Assembly (NCBI GenBank): GCA_004555335.1
Contig: SFII01000016.1
Span: 1 to 19,725 of the forward strand
From: Coriobacteriaceae bacterium
GTDB lineage: Bacteria; Actinomycetota; Coriobacteriia; Coriobacteriales; Eggerthellaceae
Direction: 5' to 3'
Length of the DNA stretch: 19,725 nucleotides
The notes beneath the pieces were generated by a model. It saw only the letters and a list, made by a program, of their open reading frames with translations. It did not search any database and was not told the origin of the DNA. Below are positions 1 through 6,600 of this stretch, in pieces. A program made the translations under genes and the position numbers. The first letter of the stretch is position 1. Each line of letters opens with the position of its first letter.

Positions 1-565
1 CAGCTATTTCGTTCCCTATACGCGGGATGTTGCATTGGGTCCCAAACGTGCCGACAAGTACGATATCGACTGGGCGGAAGCCTATCAGGAAATCAATGCG
101 GGCTTTGACGGCGTCAACAACGCCTTGAAGGCATTCCTTGAATCGCAGGGCCACAAGGTGGTAACCATCCAGTCGACCCATACTTACGACCCCAAGGATC
201 TGAAGGCAAGCTGGTCCCATCGAAGCGTTGCCGTGATTGCGGGTTTGGCGTGCTTGGGATCGAACCGTCTTGCGATTACCGAAAAGGGAAGCGCTGGGCG
301 TTTCTGCAGCGTCATCACCTCTGCCGATTTGCATTCTCCGGAACCGCCGATCGATCAGAAGTGCCTTTACATTTCCAAGGGAAGCTGCGGGCTTTGCTTT
401 AAAGCATGTCCGATCGGCGCATTGAAGCCCGAAACTTTCGACAAGTTCGCATGCCAAGACAGGCTGAACGAGAATCAGGATGAAATCCGTGCTCAGTCGT
501 CGCTCAAGGATGCCGATGTGTGCGGCAAATGCATCAGCGTCTGTCCCTTCTGCTATATCGATTAA
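1..565 (+). CDS. Epoxyqueuosine-reductase-like double 4Fe-4S protein (5' end outside window)
   Basis: The frame is open from the first bases (Ser-Tyr-Phe-Val-Pro-Tyr precedes the TTG at 35), so the gene starts upstream and only its C-terminal part is seen. Two ferredoxin-type cysteine clusters are visible: CGLCFKACP (about 390-416) and CGKCISVCP (about 521-547), with extra cysteines nearby, enough for two [4Fe-4S] clusters. The segment before them (SVAVIAGLACLGSNRLAITE, then GRFCSVITSADL) resembles the conserved core of the QueG family, whose members reduce epoxyqueuosine in tRNA. The protein ends right after the second cluster and has no C-terminal HEAT-repeat region. It is therefore more likely one of the many QueG-like paralogues of anaerobes than QueG itself, and its substrate is unknown. 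It ends at TAA, and a long gene-free stretch follows. Confidence 0.8.
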   Translation, partial: SYFVPYTRDVALGPKRADKYDIDWAEAYQEINAGFDGVNNALKAFLESQGHKVVTIQSTHTYDPKDLKASWSHRSVAVIAGLACLGSNRLAITEKGSAGRFCSVITSADLHSPEPPIDQKCLYISKGSCGLCFKACPIGALKPETFDKFACQDRLNENQDEIRAQSSLKDADVCGKCISVCPFCYID

Positions 566-860
566 GACATTGCGACGTTTCGCGCTCCGTTGGGATAGGC
601 GAGGGCGCTAGAATCCAAGCTATTGGAACACAGGGCCGCGCAAAAGCGGCCTTGCTGCTTTCCTGGGACATTAAATCCTCCAGGATGGCTTGCCGTACGG
701 AAACGGGCGGGCTTGGGAGAAGGCCGATTGCAGATAGGAAAGCGGTACGGGTTGCTGGCGCAGGGAATTCCGTTTGAGAAAAGCCTGCGCCAATCGAAGA
801 TCTTTTGGCGATGTTCCAGGCAGCGAACAAGGGGAAAGGGAAGGCTTGCCGCAAGACGAA
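566..860. other. Gene-free interval between the Fe-S protein and rpsT terminator
   Basis: No convincing gene, tRNA or known RNA family is visible here. Two small inverted repeats are present. One is GGCCGC/GCGGCC (634-639 and 646-651, loop GCAAAA), extendable by A-T and G-U pairs to 632-653. It could end the upstream Fe-S transcript, but only a mixed GCTGCTTTCC tail follows instead of a T-run. The other is TCCTGG/CCAGGA at 661-666 and 680-685. Short open frames on both strands show no family resemblance. Confidence 0.5.
632..660 (+). terminator. Possible weak terminator after the Fe-S protein
   Basis: A GC-rich hairpin (arms 632-639 and 646-653, six-base loop) lies 67 bp after the stop codon and is followed by CTGCTTTCC. 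The stem is good but the T-run is poor, so this is only a candidate. Confidence 0.35.
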
Positions 861-890
861 GAAAAGGGGCGTTGCGGCCCCTTTTCGATT
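861..890 (-). terminator. Intrinsic terminator of rpsT (stem may act in both directions)
   Basis: A perfect 10-bp inverted repeat, GAAAAGGGGC (861-870) and GCCCCTTTTC (877-886), has a six-base loop. It lies about 35 bp beyond the rpsT stop codon on the - strand. Read on that strand the stem ends in CCCCTTTTCTTC, a T-rich tail. The A/T-flanked stem is symmetrical and could also stop transcripts coming from the left. Confidence 0.8.
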
Positions 891-920
891 AGTTATGAGG
901 AATAAGTATCCAGGTAGGAA

Positions 921-1424
921 CTATTCAGCGTCCTCTGCAGCCTCTTCGGCAGCTTCAGCGGCAGCGGCGGCAGCTGCTTCAGCAGCCTTGCGCTCTGCAG
1001 CGGCCTTTTCCAGCTTCAGGGTCTCTTCACGCCTTACAGCCTTAGCTTCGCTAGCTTCCTTCATAGCAGCTACGCGAGCAGCCTTGGCAGCAGCCTTCTT
1101 GTTGCCGGTTGCAGCCTGAACCCTCTTTGCGGGAGCCTTGTAAGCAGCACGATCTTCGTCAGTGATTACGGCGTTAGCCATCTTCATGATGCCGCTCTTA
1201 CGGTTGGCAGCCTGGTTCTTGTGGATGACGCCCTTGGTGACAGCGCGGTCGAGCAGCTTGCAAGCGTAGTTGGCCTTTTCCAGAGCCAGCAGGCCGTTGC
1301 CTGCTTCTACTGCTTCGCGGGCTGCGCGGGTAGCGGTCTTCAGTTCAGAGCGGATCGCACGATTGCGCATACGTGCCTTTTCGTTGGTGATGATGCGCTT
1401 CTTCTGGCTTTTGATGTTCGCCAC
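921..1424 (-). CDS. rpsT: 30S ribosomal protein S20 with long Ala/Glu/Lys C-terminal extension
   Basis: Residues 1-86 are a typical S20: VANIKSQKKRI at the start, then NEKARMRNRAIRSELKT, and KGVIHKNQAANRKSGIMKMA near the end. S20 is a helical protein that binds the 5' domain of 16S rRNA during early 30S assembly. The start is GTG at 1424, with a GGAGG ribosome-binding site 7 bases upstream; a longer reading frame to 1565 exists but its extra residues are not S20-like. The family is usually about 85-90 residues. This protein has 167, because about 80 residues rich in Ala, Lys, Arg and Glu follow, ending in an acidic AEAAEEAAEDAE tail. The extension stays in frame and looks helical, possibly coiled coil. 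It is the only clear - strand gene in the window and has its own promoter and terminator. Confidence 0.95.
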   Translation of the reverse strand: MANIKSQKKRIITNEKARMRNRAIRSELKTATRAAREAVEAGNGLLALEKANYACKLLDRAVTKGVIHKNQAANRKSGIMKMANAVITDEDRAAYKAPAKRVQAATGNKKAAAKAARVAAMKEASEAKAVRREETLKLEKAAAERKAAEAAAAAAAEAAEEAAEDAE

Positions 1425-1805
1425 GTTCTTATCCTCCGTTATTGACAATTTGTGTTTCAGACGAAAACTGCCTGAGCATAGCACAAGATAGAGTGCGTAT
1501 GCACCGCTGTCACGACTAAAACATACTTCAAAACAACTTTCACAGGGATTCCGAACTGGACGCAAATCGGATAAGGCCCTGTTGCAACGCTAGAGCATAC
1601 GCTATCGCGTGGGAATAATCAAGGATTATGGACTTCACGAGGGGAAAGCCGCCCTTCGTGGTGCAAAGCGCGTTGTTCCCGCTCTGGTTTTGCAGCTATC
1701 GAGAAACAACGGAGATACCGTCGAGCTCCTTTCAGCTTTCCAAGAAGACCGCCCGGATGCGGTATTATGGTTGACTGCTGCGAAATGGAATGAGGCGAGG
1801 TGGAA
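1425..1805. other. Divergent intergenic region between rpsT and the lipoprotein-like gene
   Basis: This 381-bp region holds the rpsT promoter on the left and presumably a + strand promoter on the right. TATTAT at 1763-1768 is a plausible -10 box for the lipoprotein gene, but I see no good -35. Two dyads are present: ATAATC-AAG-GATTAT (1615-1629) and a 9-bp hairpin CACGAGGGG/CCCTTCGTG (1636-1644 and 1652-1660, one G-U pair, seven-base loop) with no T-run after it. No tRNA or known RNA gene is recognisable. Confidence 0.5.
1485..1513 (-). promoter_or_regulatory. Sigma70-type promoter of rpsT
   Basis: On the - strand, GTGACA (1508-1513, one mismatch to TTGACA) is followed by a 17-bp spacer and TATCTT (1485-1490, two mismatches to TATAAT). 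Initiation would fall near 1478, giving a leader of roughly 55 bases before the GTG start. Spacing and position are good; the call rests on pattern alone. Confidence 0.55.
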
Positions 1806-2288
1806 ATGTTCGAGTTGCTCAGGGGCAAGAAGGCGGGGCTTATGGCCCTGGTCGCGTGCATCTGCATGTTTTCCGTGCTGGCCATGCCCGCGTGCTCTTC
1901 TTCCACCCAGCATCGCATCATGACCACTGTCTGCCAGGAATGCGAAGACGAAGGCGTGGAAACCTACGAGGTTGAACAACCCGTCGGCTCAAAGAAAAGC
2001 GGGGGAACCGTCATCATCCAGGCCGATGAGCCCGTGTACCTGTGCAATCCCGTCTTCACCTCGAAGAACGGTTCCTCGTACATTCCCTACGCCGTTTCCC
2101 GTTACAACATGAATGACGGCGAGGTCAAGGTCACCTTGAAGCCGGGCGTGTACGCATTCTGCCTCGATCGCGGCGATTCATCGATTGGTAAGTTGGTTAT
2201 CGTGTCCGAAGATTACTCGGACGTTCCACGGCAAGTCAACCTTGTCCGACCGTGTCTTGGAAATGACGGGCACCGTGGCCGAACGTGA
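1806..2288 (+). CDS. Lipoprotein-like secreted protein of unknown function, 3' end apparently lost
   Basis: The start is ATG 1806, with GAGG five bases upstream; GTG at 1800 is an alternative. The N-terminus looks like a lipoprotein signal: basic MFELLRGKK, a hydrophobic stretch (about residues 11-28), then AMPACSSS. The residue at -3 of the cysteine is Met, so the lipobox is imperfect. The mature part has a CxxC (CQEC) and alternating strand-like segments (GGTVIIQADEPVYLCN, VKVTLKPGVYAFCLD, SIGKLVIVSEDYSD), suggesting a small beta-rich domain. I do not recognise the family. From about 2221 the same DNA encodes LepA in the +1 frame, so the last 20 or so residues to the stop at 2288 are out-of-frame LepA sequence and the natural C-terminus is missing. 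In Bacillus this position, between rpsT and lepA, holds gpr and spoIIP; the protein resembles neither. Confidence 0.6.
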   Translation: MFELLRGKKAGLMALVACICMFSVLAMPACSSSTQHRIMTTVCQECEDEGVETYEVEQPVGSKKSGGTVIIQADEPVYLCNPVFTSKNGSSYIPYAVSRYNMNDGEVKVTLKPGVYAFCLDRGDSSIGKLVIVSEDYSDVPRQVNLVRPCLGNDGHRGRT

Positions 2289-3978
2289 CATGCAGGACCA
2301 GCTTCTGGACTCCATGGATATCGAACGCGAGCGCGGCATCACCATCAAAAGCCAGGCAGTGCGCGTCGACTACACCAGCGACGAGGGCGAAACCTACCAT
2401 TTCAATCTCATCGACACGCCGGGCCACGTGGACTTCACTTACGAGGTATCCCGCAGCCTCGCCGCATGCGAGGGCGCCGTCCTGGTGGTGGATGCCACCC
2501 AGGGCGTCGAAGCGCAGACCGTGGCCAACGCCATGCTGGCGATGAATGCCGATCTGGAAATCGTGCCCCTTATCAACAAGATCGACCTTCCTTCCGCCGA
2601 TCCCGAGCGCGTGAAAACCGAAATCGAGGATTCCCTTGCCATCCCCGCAGACGATGCGGTCCTGGCAAGCGGCAAGACCGGCGTGGGCGTGCACGATCTG
2701 CTCGAAGCGGTGGTGTACAACATCCCCGCCCCCGAAGGCGACCCCGACGCGCCCCTGCGCGCGCTTATCTTCGACTCCTACTTCGATGCATATCGCGGCG
2801 TTGTCGCCCTGGTCCGCATCGTCGACGGCGTCCTGAAGAAGGGGAGCCGCATCAAGCTGATGGCCACGGGCGTGGAAACGCTCGTCGAGGAAGTGGGTGT
2901 GCGCCGTCCGGCCGAAACCCCCACCGGCGAACTTGGCGTGGGCGAAGTAGGCTACCTGGTCACCGGCCTGAAGGATCCTTCCGTGGTGAAGACCGGCGAC
3001 ACGGTCACCCTGGCGAAAGGCGGCGTCGAAGAGCCCCTGCCCGGTTACCGCGATGTCAAGCCCATGGTCTACACGGGCCTTTTCCCCATCGACTCCGATC
3101 AGTACTCCGATCTGCGCGATGCGTTGGAGAAGATGACCCTCAACGACCCGGCTTTGGTGTACGAGCCCGAAACCAGCCATGCGCTGGGCTTCGGTTTCCG
3201 CGTGGGCTTTTTGGGCCTGCTCCATATGGAAGTGGTCAAGGAACGCCTGGAGCGCGAATTCGACCTGAACCTGCTCGCGACCGCCCCCAGCGTCGAATAC
3301 CGCGTCCATAAGTCCGACGGCAGTGTGATAAGCCTGCATTCCCCGCAGGACATGCCCGATCCCGGCACCATCGACTTCGTGGAAGAACCGTATCTGAAGG
3401 TGAAGATCATGGTCCCGCCCGACTATGTGGGACCCGTCATGGACCTGACGGTCGCGCGCCGCGGCAGCTTCGTCACCATGAACTACCTTTCCTCCACCAC
3501 GGTCGAAATGGTCTGGGACATGCCGCTTTCCGAAATGATCATGGACTATTTCGACAAGCTGAAAAGCTCCACGAAGGGCTATGCCTCGCTCGACTACGAA
3601 ATGAACGGCTACAAGCCCAGCAATCTGGTCAAGCTGGATATCCTGCTTTCCGGTAACCCCATCGACGCGCTCTCCTTCATCGTCCATCGCGACAAGGCCT
3701 ACGAACGCGGCCGCGTGCTCTGCGAGAAGCTGAAGGAAATCATCCCGCGCCAGATGTTCGAGGTCCCCATCCAGGCTGCCGTGGGCGGACGCGTGCTTTC
3801 GCGCCAGACCGTCAAGGCCAAGCGCAAGGACGTGCTTGCGAAGTGCTACGGCGGCGACATCAGCCGTAAGCGCAAGCTGCTCGAGAAGCAGAAGGCGGGC
3901 AAGAAGCGCATGAAGAGCATCGGAAGCGTGGAAGTGCCCCAGGAGGCATTCATGGCGATCCTGGAGGTGGATGACTAA
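2185..3978 (+). CDS. lepA: Elongation factor 4 (LepA), missing its N-terminus
   Basis: LepA is a ribosome-bound GTPase acting in translation and 30S maturation. Recognisable LepA sequence begins only at 2227 with HGKSTLSDRVLEMTGTV and runs to the normal end. G2 (RERGITIK), G3 (DTPGHVDF), G4 (NKIDLP), domain II, and the LepA-specific C-terminal domain (VLAKCYGGDISRKRKLLEKQK, then PQEAFMAILEV) are all present. The residues that normally precede HGKST, including the first half of the P-loop (family pattern IRNFSIIAHID), are absent. The 14 codons from the TTG at 2185 to 2227 belong to the upstream lipoprotein gene in another frame and show no start site or ribosome-binding site for lepA. A deletion or assembly error has joined the two genes; as written, GTP binding should fail. 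The stop overlaps the next start (TAATG). Confidence 0.85.
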   Translation: MVSWLSCPKITRTFHGKSTLSDRVLEMTGTVAERDMQDQLLDSMDIERERGITIKSQAVRVDYTSDEGETYHFNLIDTPGHVDFTYEVSRSLAACEGAVLVVDATQGVEAQTVANAMLAMNADLEIVPLINKIDLPSADPERVKTEIEDSLAIPADDAVLASGKTGVGVHDLLEAVVYNIPAPEGDPDAPLRALIFDSYFDAYRGVVALVRIVDGVLKKGSRIKLMATGVETLVEEVGVRRPAETPTGELGVGEVGYLVTGLKDPSVVKTGDTVTLAKGGVEEPLPGYRDVKPMVYTGLFPIDSDQYSDLRDALEKMTLNDPALVYEPETSHALGFGFRVGFLGLLHMEVVKERLEREFDLNLLATAPSVEYRVHKSDGSVISLHSPQDMPDPGTIDFVEEPYLKVKIMVPPDYVGPVMDLTVARRGSFVTMNYLSSTTVEMVWDMPLSEMIMDYFDKLKSSTKGYASLDYEMNGYKPSNLVKLDILLSGNPIDALSFIVHRDKAYERGRVLCEKLKEIIPRQMFEVPIQAAVGGRVLSRQTVKAKRKDVLAKCYGGDISRKRKLLEKQKAGKKRMKSIGSVEVPQEAFMAILEVDD

Positions 3979-4163
3979 TGGCTCGCAAGGATAGGGAATA
4001 CAACTGGCTGGACGATCCCTTCAACGAGAAGAAGGACAAGCTGGACAACGGCGGCCCCAGCAAGGGCTTGCTGGGAGCAGGTTGCCTGGTTGCGGTGATC
4101 CTGATGATCGCGCTTGCGGTTGTATGCCTGAAGGGCCTGGCCGATGTGGCTTCGACCATATAG
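3978..4163 (+). CDS. Small single-span membrane protein of unknown function
   Basis: This is a 61-residue protein. Residues 1-29 are highly charged (MARKDREYNWLDDPFNEKKDK and onward), followed by a glycine-rich turn and one hydrophobic helix (about residues 31-52, GLLGAGCLVAVILMIALAVVCL), then a short tail. It probably sits in the membrane with the charged N-terminus in the cytoplasm. The ATG overlaps the lepA stop (TAATG), which points to translational coupling. Three bases separate its stop from the region before the dus start. Codon use matches the neighbours. I recognise no family. Confidence 0.75.
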   Translation: MARKDREYNWLDDPFNEKKDKLDNGGPSKGLLGAGCLVAVILMIALAVVCLKGLADVASTI

Positions 4164-4172
4164 GCGGTGCGC

Positions 4173-5231
4173 GTGTTCGACTATCGTGAATTCGTACGGG
4201 GCAAGGGGATCATCCTTGCCCCTCTTGCAGGCGTGAGCGATGCTGCCTTTCGCCAAATGTGCATAGAGCATGGCGCCCAGCTGACCTTCACCGAAATGGT
4301 GAGCGCCAAGGGATTGAGCTATGCGAATGAGAAGACGGTCCATCTGATCGATATGGCGCCCAATGAAGCATATGTGGGCGTGCAGCTTTTCGGGCACGAA
4401 CCCGACACCATGGCTTCCCAAGCCGCCTGGATCGAAGACCATCTGGGCGACAGGCTCGCGGTGATCGACGTGAACATGGGCTGCCCGGCCCGCAAGATCG
4501 TCAGCAAGGGTGATGGATGCGCCCTGATGAAGGACCTGCCCCTTGCCGAAAGCATCGTGCATTCCATCGTGTCCGCCGTGAGCGCACCTGTGACGGTGAA
4601 GATGCGCAGGGCATACGACCAGGGACCCGACACCGCTCCCGAGCTCGCCAAGCGCGCAGAAGCCGCAGGCGCTGCCGCGGTAACCGTGCATGGGCGCTAT
4701 GCAACCCAGATGTACCGTGGGGACTCCTGCTGGGACGTTATCGCCAAGGTGAAGAAATCCGTCGCCATTCCCGTTATCGGCAATGGCGACATCCGCTGCG
4801 GAGCCGATGCGATCGCCATGGTCGAGCAGACGGGATGCGATTCGGTCATGCTCGCCCGCGGTGCCCAGGGCAATCCGTGGATCTTCCAAGATGTAGCTTG
4901 GGCGTTCCAGGAAGCGGGCATGGCAAGCTTCTGCCCGCCCGTTGCGCGTTTCGAGCTGCCGAACGCTTACGACCGCATCGATGCGGCGCGGCGCCAGACC
5001 ATGCTGCTGCACGAGCGCGACCCGAAAAGCGTGGTCAGGATGCGCAAGCATGCAAGCTGGTATATCAAAGGCCTGCCCGGTGCTTCGGCGGCGCGTGCCG
5101 CGCTCAACGCCTGCACGTGGGCGGATGAGTTCTTCCAGGTATACCGCGATCTGGAAGACGCCGTTGCGCGCTTCGAGGCCGAAAACGGACCCTTGGAGCC
5201 TGTTGCCCCGCATTCCACGAGGGAAGGATAA
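4173..5231 (+). CDS. dus: tRNA-dihydrouridine synthase, DusB-like
   Basis: Dus enzymes use FMN and NADPH to reduce specific uridines in tRNA to dihydrouridine. The family signatures appear in order: LAPLAGVSDAAFR (flavin site), then VIDVNMGCPARKIV with the catalytic cysteine, GCALMKD, VTVKMR, VTVHGRYATQMYRG, IPVIGNGDI and LARGAQGNPWIF (phosphate binding). Length (about 352 residues) is normal. GTG 4173 is preferred because AGGCGG lies five bases before it; GTG 4167 in the same frame is also possible. The DusB assignment within the family is by general resemblance. The gene sits between the small membrane protein and hemW (5-bp gap), in the likely lepA transcript. Confidence 0.93.
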   Translation: MFDYREFVRGKGIILAPLAGVSDAAFRQMCIEHGAQLTFTEMVSAKGLSYANEKTVHLIDMAPNEAYVGVQLFGHEPDTMASQAAWIEDHLGDRLAVIDVNMGCPARKIVSKGDGCALMKDLPLAESIVHSIVSAVSAPVTVKMRRAYDQGPDTAPELAKRAEAAGAAAVTVHGRYATQMYRGDSCWDVIAKVKKSVAIPVIGNGDIRCGADAIAMVEQTGCDSVMLARGAQGNPWIFQDVAWAFQEAGMASFCPPVARFELPNAYDRIDAARRQTMLLHERDPKSVVRMRKHASWYIKGLPGASAARAALNACTWADEFFQVYRDLEDAVARFEAENGPLEPVAPHSTREG

Positions 5232-5236
5232 ACGTC

Positions 5237-6349
5237 ATGGCGCGAGAGCCTTACGGTGCCCTGTACCTGCATATCCCCTTCTGCAAGAAGCGCTGCAGGT
5301 ACTGCGACTTCACCACCAACGCCGTCGATGCGAACGACCCCATCATCCGCACCTATGTGGAGAATATGCTGTTGGAAATCCGCCATGCGGGCAAGGACGG
5401 CAGGCTTTCCAGCTGCAAGACCGTCTACATCGGAGGCGGCACCCCCAGCTACCTGGGGCAGAAGTACCTGACCGAGATCCTGTACATGCTGGGGCTTTCC
5501 ATGAACCTGCTCCCCGAAATGGAAGTTTCCATGGAAGCCAACCCCGACAGCCTGACCGAACCGATGGTGCGTGATTTGTGGGCGCTCGGCGTAAACAGGC
5601 TTTCCATCGGCGTGCAGAGCTTCGACGATGGCGTGCTGCAGACGCTCGGGCGTGTGCATGATGCCCAGGCTGCGCGCAATGCCATCAAGGCGGCGCAAAC
5701 GCGCTTCGAGAACGTGAGCGTCGACCTCATGTGCGGCATTCCCGGCCAGACCATGGAGGGTTTCCTTTCCGATGTCTCTACCGCCATCGACCTTGGTGTC
5801 AAGCACGTGAGCGTCTACCCCCTTACGATCGAGCGTGGAACGGAAATGGAACGCCTCATCAAAAAGGGCAGGCTCGCCCAGGTCGACGAAGACCTGCAGG
5901 CCGACATGATGCAGGCCGCCGCCCAACTGCTGCGTTCGCGCGGGCTCGAGCGATACGAGGTTGCCAGCTATGCCTATCCGGGGTTCGAATGCAGGCACAA
6001 CATCGCCTATTGGACGGGCGTTCCGTATCTGGGAATCGGTCATTCGGCTGTGAGCATGGCGCAGGATGACCTGCGCCGCGTGCGCATGCAAGACGGGACC
6101 GTGCTCGAGGAACTCAACCGCGCCCAGATGGCTGCCGAAGACCTGATGCTGGGTATGCGTATGAGCAGGGGAGTGTCCTGCCGGTTGGTCGAGCAGCTTG
6201 CAGATGTGCTTCCAGAAGCCCCGGCCGCTTTCGACGGGCTGATCGCCCGGGGTCTCGTCGAGCGCAAGGACGGCCGATTCGTACCCACCGAAACGGGATG
6301 GCTCTACGGCAACGAGCTCTATGGCGAATTGCTCGGCCTGGCTCCCTGA
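5237..6349 (+). CDS. hemW: Radical SAM protein HemW (heme chaperone, HemN-like)
   Basis: The N-terminus has the HemW pattern YLHIPFCKKRCRYCDF, with the radical-SAM CxxxCxxC at residues 16, 20 and 23. YIGGGTPSYLG, then SMEANPDSLT, RLSIGVQSF and VDLMCGIPGQT follow as in the family. At 370 residues it has the usual length. HemW proteins bind heme and are thought to deliver it to acceptor proteins; they are not the coproporphyrinogen dehydrogenase HemN, which has an extra Cys in its motif. GGAAGGA lies about nine bases before the ATG. The lepA-hemW-hrcA order is shared with Bacillus, here with the small membrane protein and dus inserted. Confidence 0.93.
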   Translation: MAREPYGALYLHIPFCKKRCRYCDFTTNAVDANDPIIRTYVENMLLEIRHAGKDGRLSSCKTVYIGGGTPSYLGQKYLTEILYMLGLSMNLLPEMEVSMEANPDSLTEPMVRDLWALGVNRLSIGVQSFDDGVLQTLGRVHDAQAARNAIKAAQTRFENVSVDLMCGIPGQTMEGFLSDVSTAIDLGVKHVSVYPLTIERGTEMERLIKKGRLAQVDEDLQADMMQAAAQLLRSRGLERYEVASYAYPGFECRHNIAYWTGVPYLGIGHSAVSMAQDDLRRVRMQDGTVLEELNRAQMAAEDLMLGMRMSRGVSCRLVEQLADVLPEAPAAFDGLIARGLVERKDGRFVPTETGWLYGNELYGELLGLAP

Positions 6350-6434
6350 TGCCACATGAGCCTGCATCTGCAGTAAGGCAACCTGCTGCGGTTTTCCTGT
6401 GCCGCAACTGCCGTTTGCCGCTTCGCATTCCTGT

Positions 6435-6471
6435 CAACCGTAACGGTTGCATCGCCAACATGACATGTTGG
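6435..6471. promoter_or_regulatory. Two phased palindromes (CAAC-N7-GTTG), candidate operator pair
   Basis: CAACCGTAACGGTTG (6435-6449) and CCAACATGACATGTTGG (6455-6471) are perfect odd-length palindromes. Both contain CAAC-N7-GTTG, and their centres (6442 and 6463) are 21 bp apart, two helical turns. They lie just upstream of the hrcA promoter. Single-base centres make RNA hairpins less likely than binding of a dimeric protein to DNA. The regulator is unknown; the sites do not match CIRCE or the HspR-type HAIR consensus as I know it. Confidence 0.55.
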
Positions 6472-6489
6472 TATCGTTGGTCCATTCGT

Positions 6490-6519
6490 TTGGCACTTGC
6501 GCCCCGACACTGCTAAAAT
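6490..6519 (+). promoter_or_regulatory. CIRCE-like HrcA operator overlapping the hrcA promoter
   Basis: TTGGCACTT (6490-6498), nine bases, then CACTGCTAA (6508-6516) matches the CIRCE consensus TTAGCACTC-N9-GAGTGCTAA at 14 of 18 arm positions with the exact nine-base spacing. The same bases form a promoter: TTGGCA (6490-6495, one mismatch to TTGACA), an 18-bp spacer, and TAAAAT (6514-6519, one mismatch to TATAAT). HrcA bound here would cover both promoter boxes, implying autoregulation of hrcA-dnaJ. The hrcA leader would be about 75 bases. Confidence 0.75.
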
Positions 6520-6600
6520 CGCCTGATGGAAAGGCGGATACGTCTGTTTTGGCGTGCCCGTGTCCGTAATCATGGTCGCATTGGTCGGGAAGGAGTGCAG

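Noticed and set aside
534..854. - strand frame of 106 codons in the gap after the Fe-S protein, with an internal ATG preceded by GGAGG near 671-684
   Set aside because: The ribosome-binding site looks good, but the encoded peptide has no family resemblance, overlaps the end of the Fe-S gene, and has no promoter I can support.
2185..2230. Programmed frameshift from the lipoprotein gene into lepA
   Set aside because: There is no slippery heptamer or stimulatory structure at the switch, and the product would still lack the LepA P-loop start. A deletion or assembly fault explains it better.
2236..3687. Long open frame of 483 codons on the - strand inside lepA
   Set aside because: Its translation is low-complexity and His/Gly/Asp/Val-rich with no family motif, as expected opposite a gene with G/C-rich third positions. 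The + strand is clearly LepA.
3975..5213. Long - strand frame of 412 codons opposite dus
   Set aside because: It is the antisense shadow of a well-recognised dihydrouridine synthase. No protein family or ribosome-binding site supports it.
4967..6367. Long - strand frame of 466 codons opposite dus and hemW
   Set aside because: It is a shadow of hemW codon bias; the sense strand carries all family motifs.
6404..6418. GCAA-N7-TTGC as a possible third copy of the paired palindromes
   Set aside because: Only the outer four bases on each side are complementary, the arms differ from CAAC/GTTG, and it is 31 bp from the next centre.
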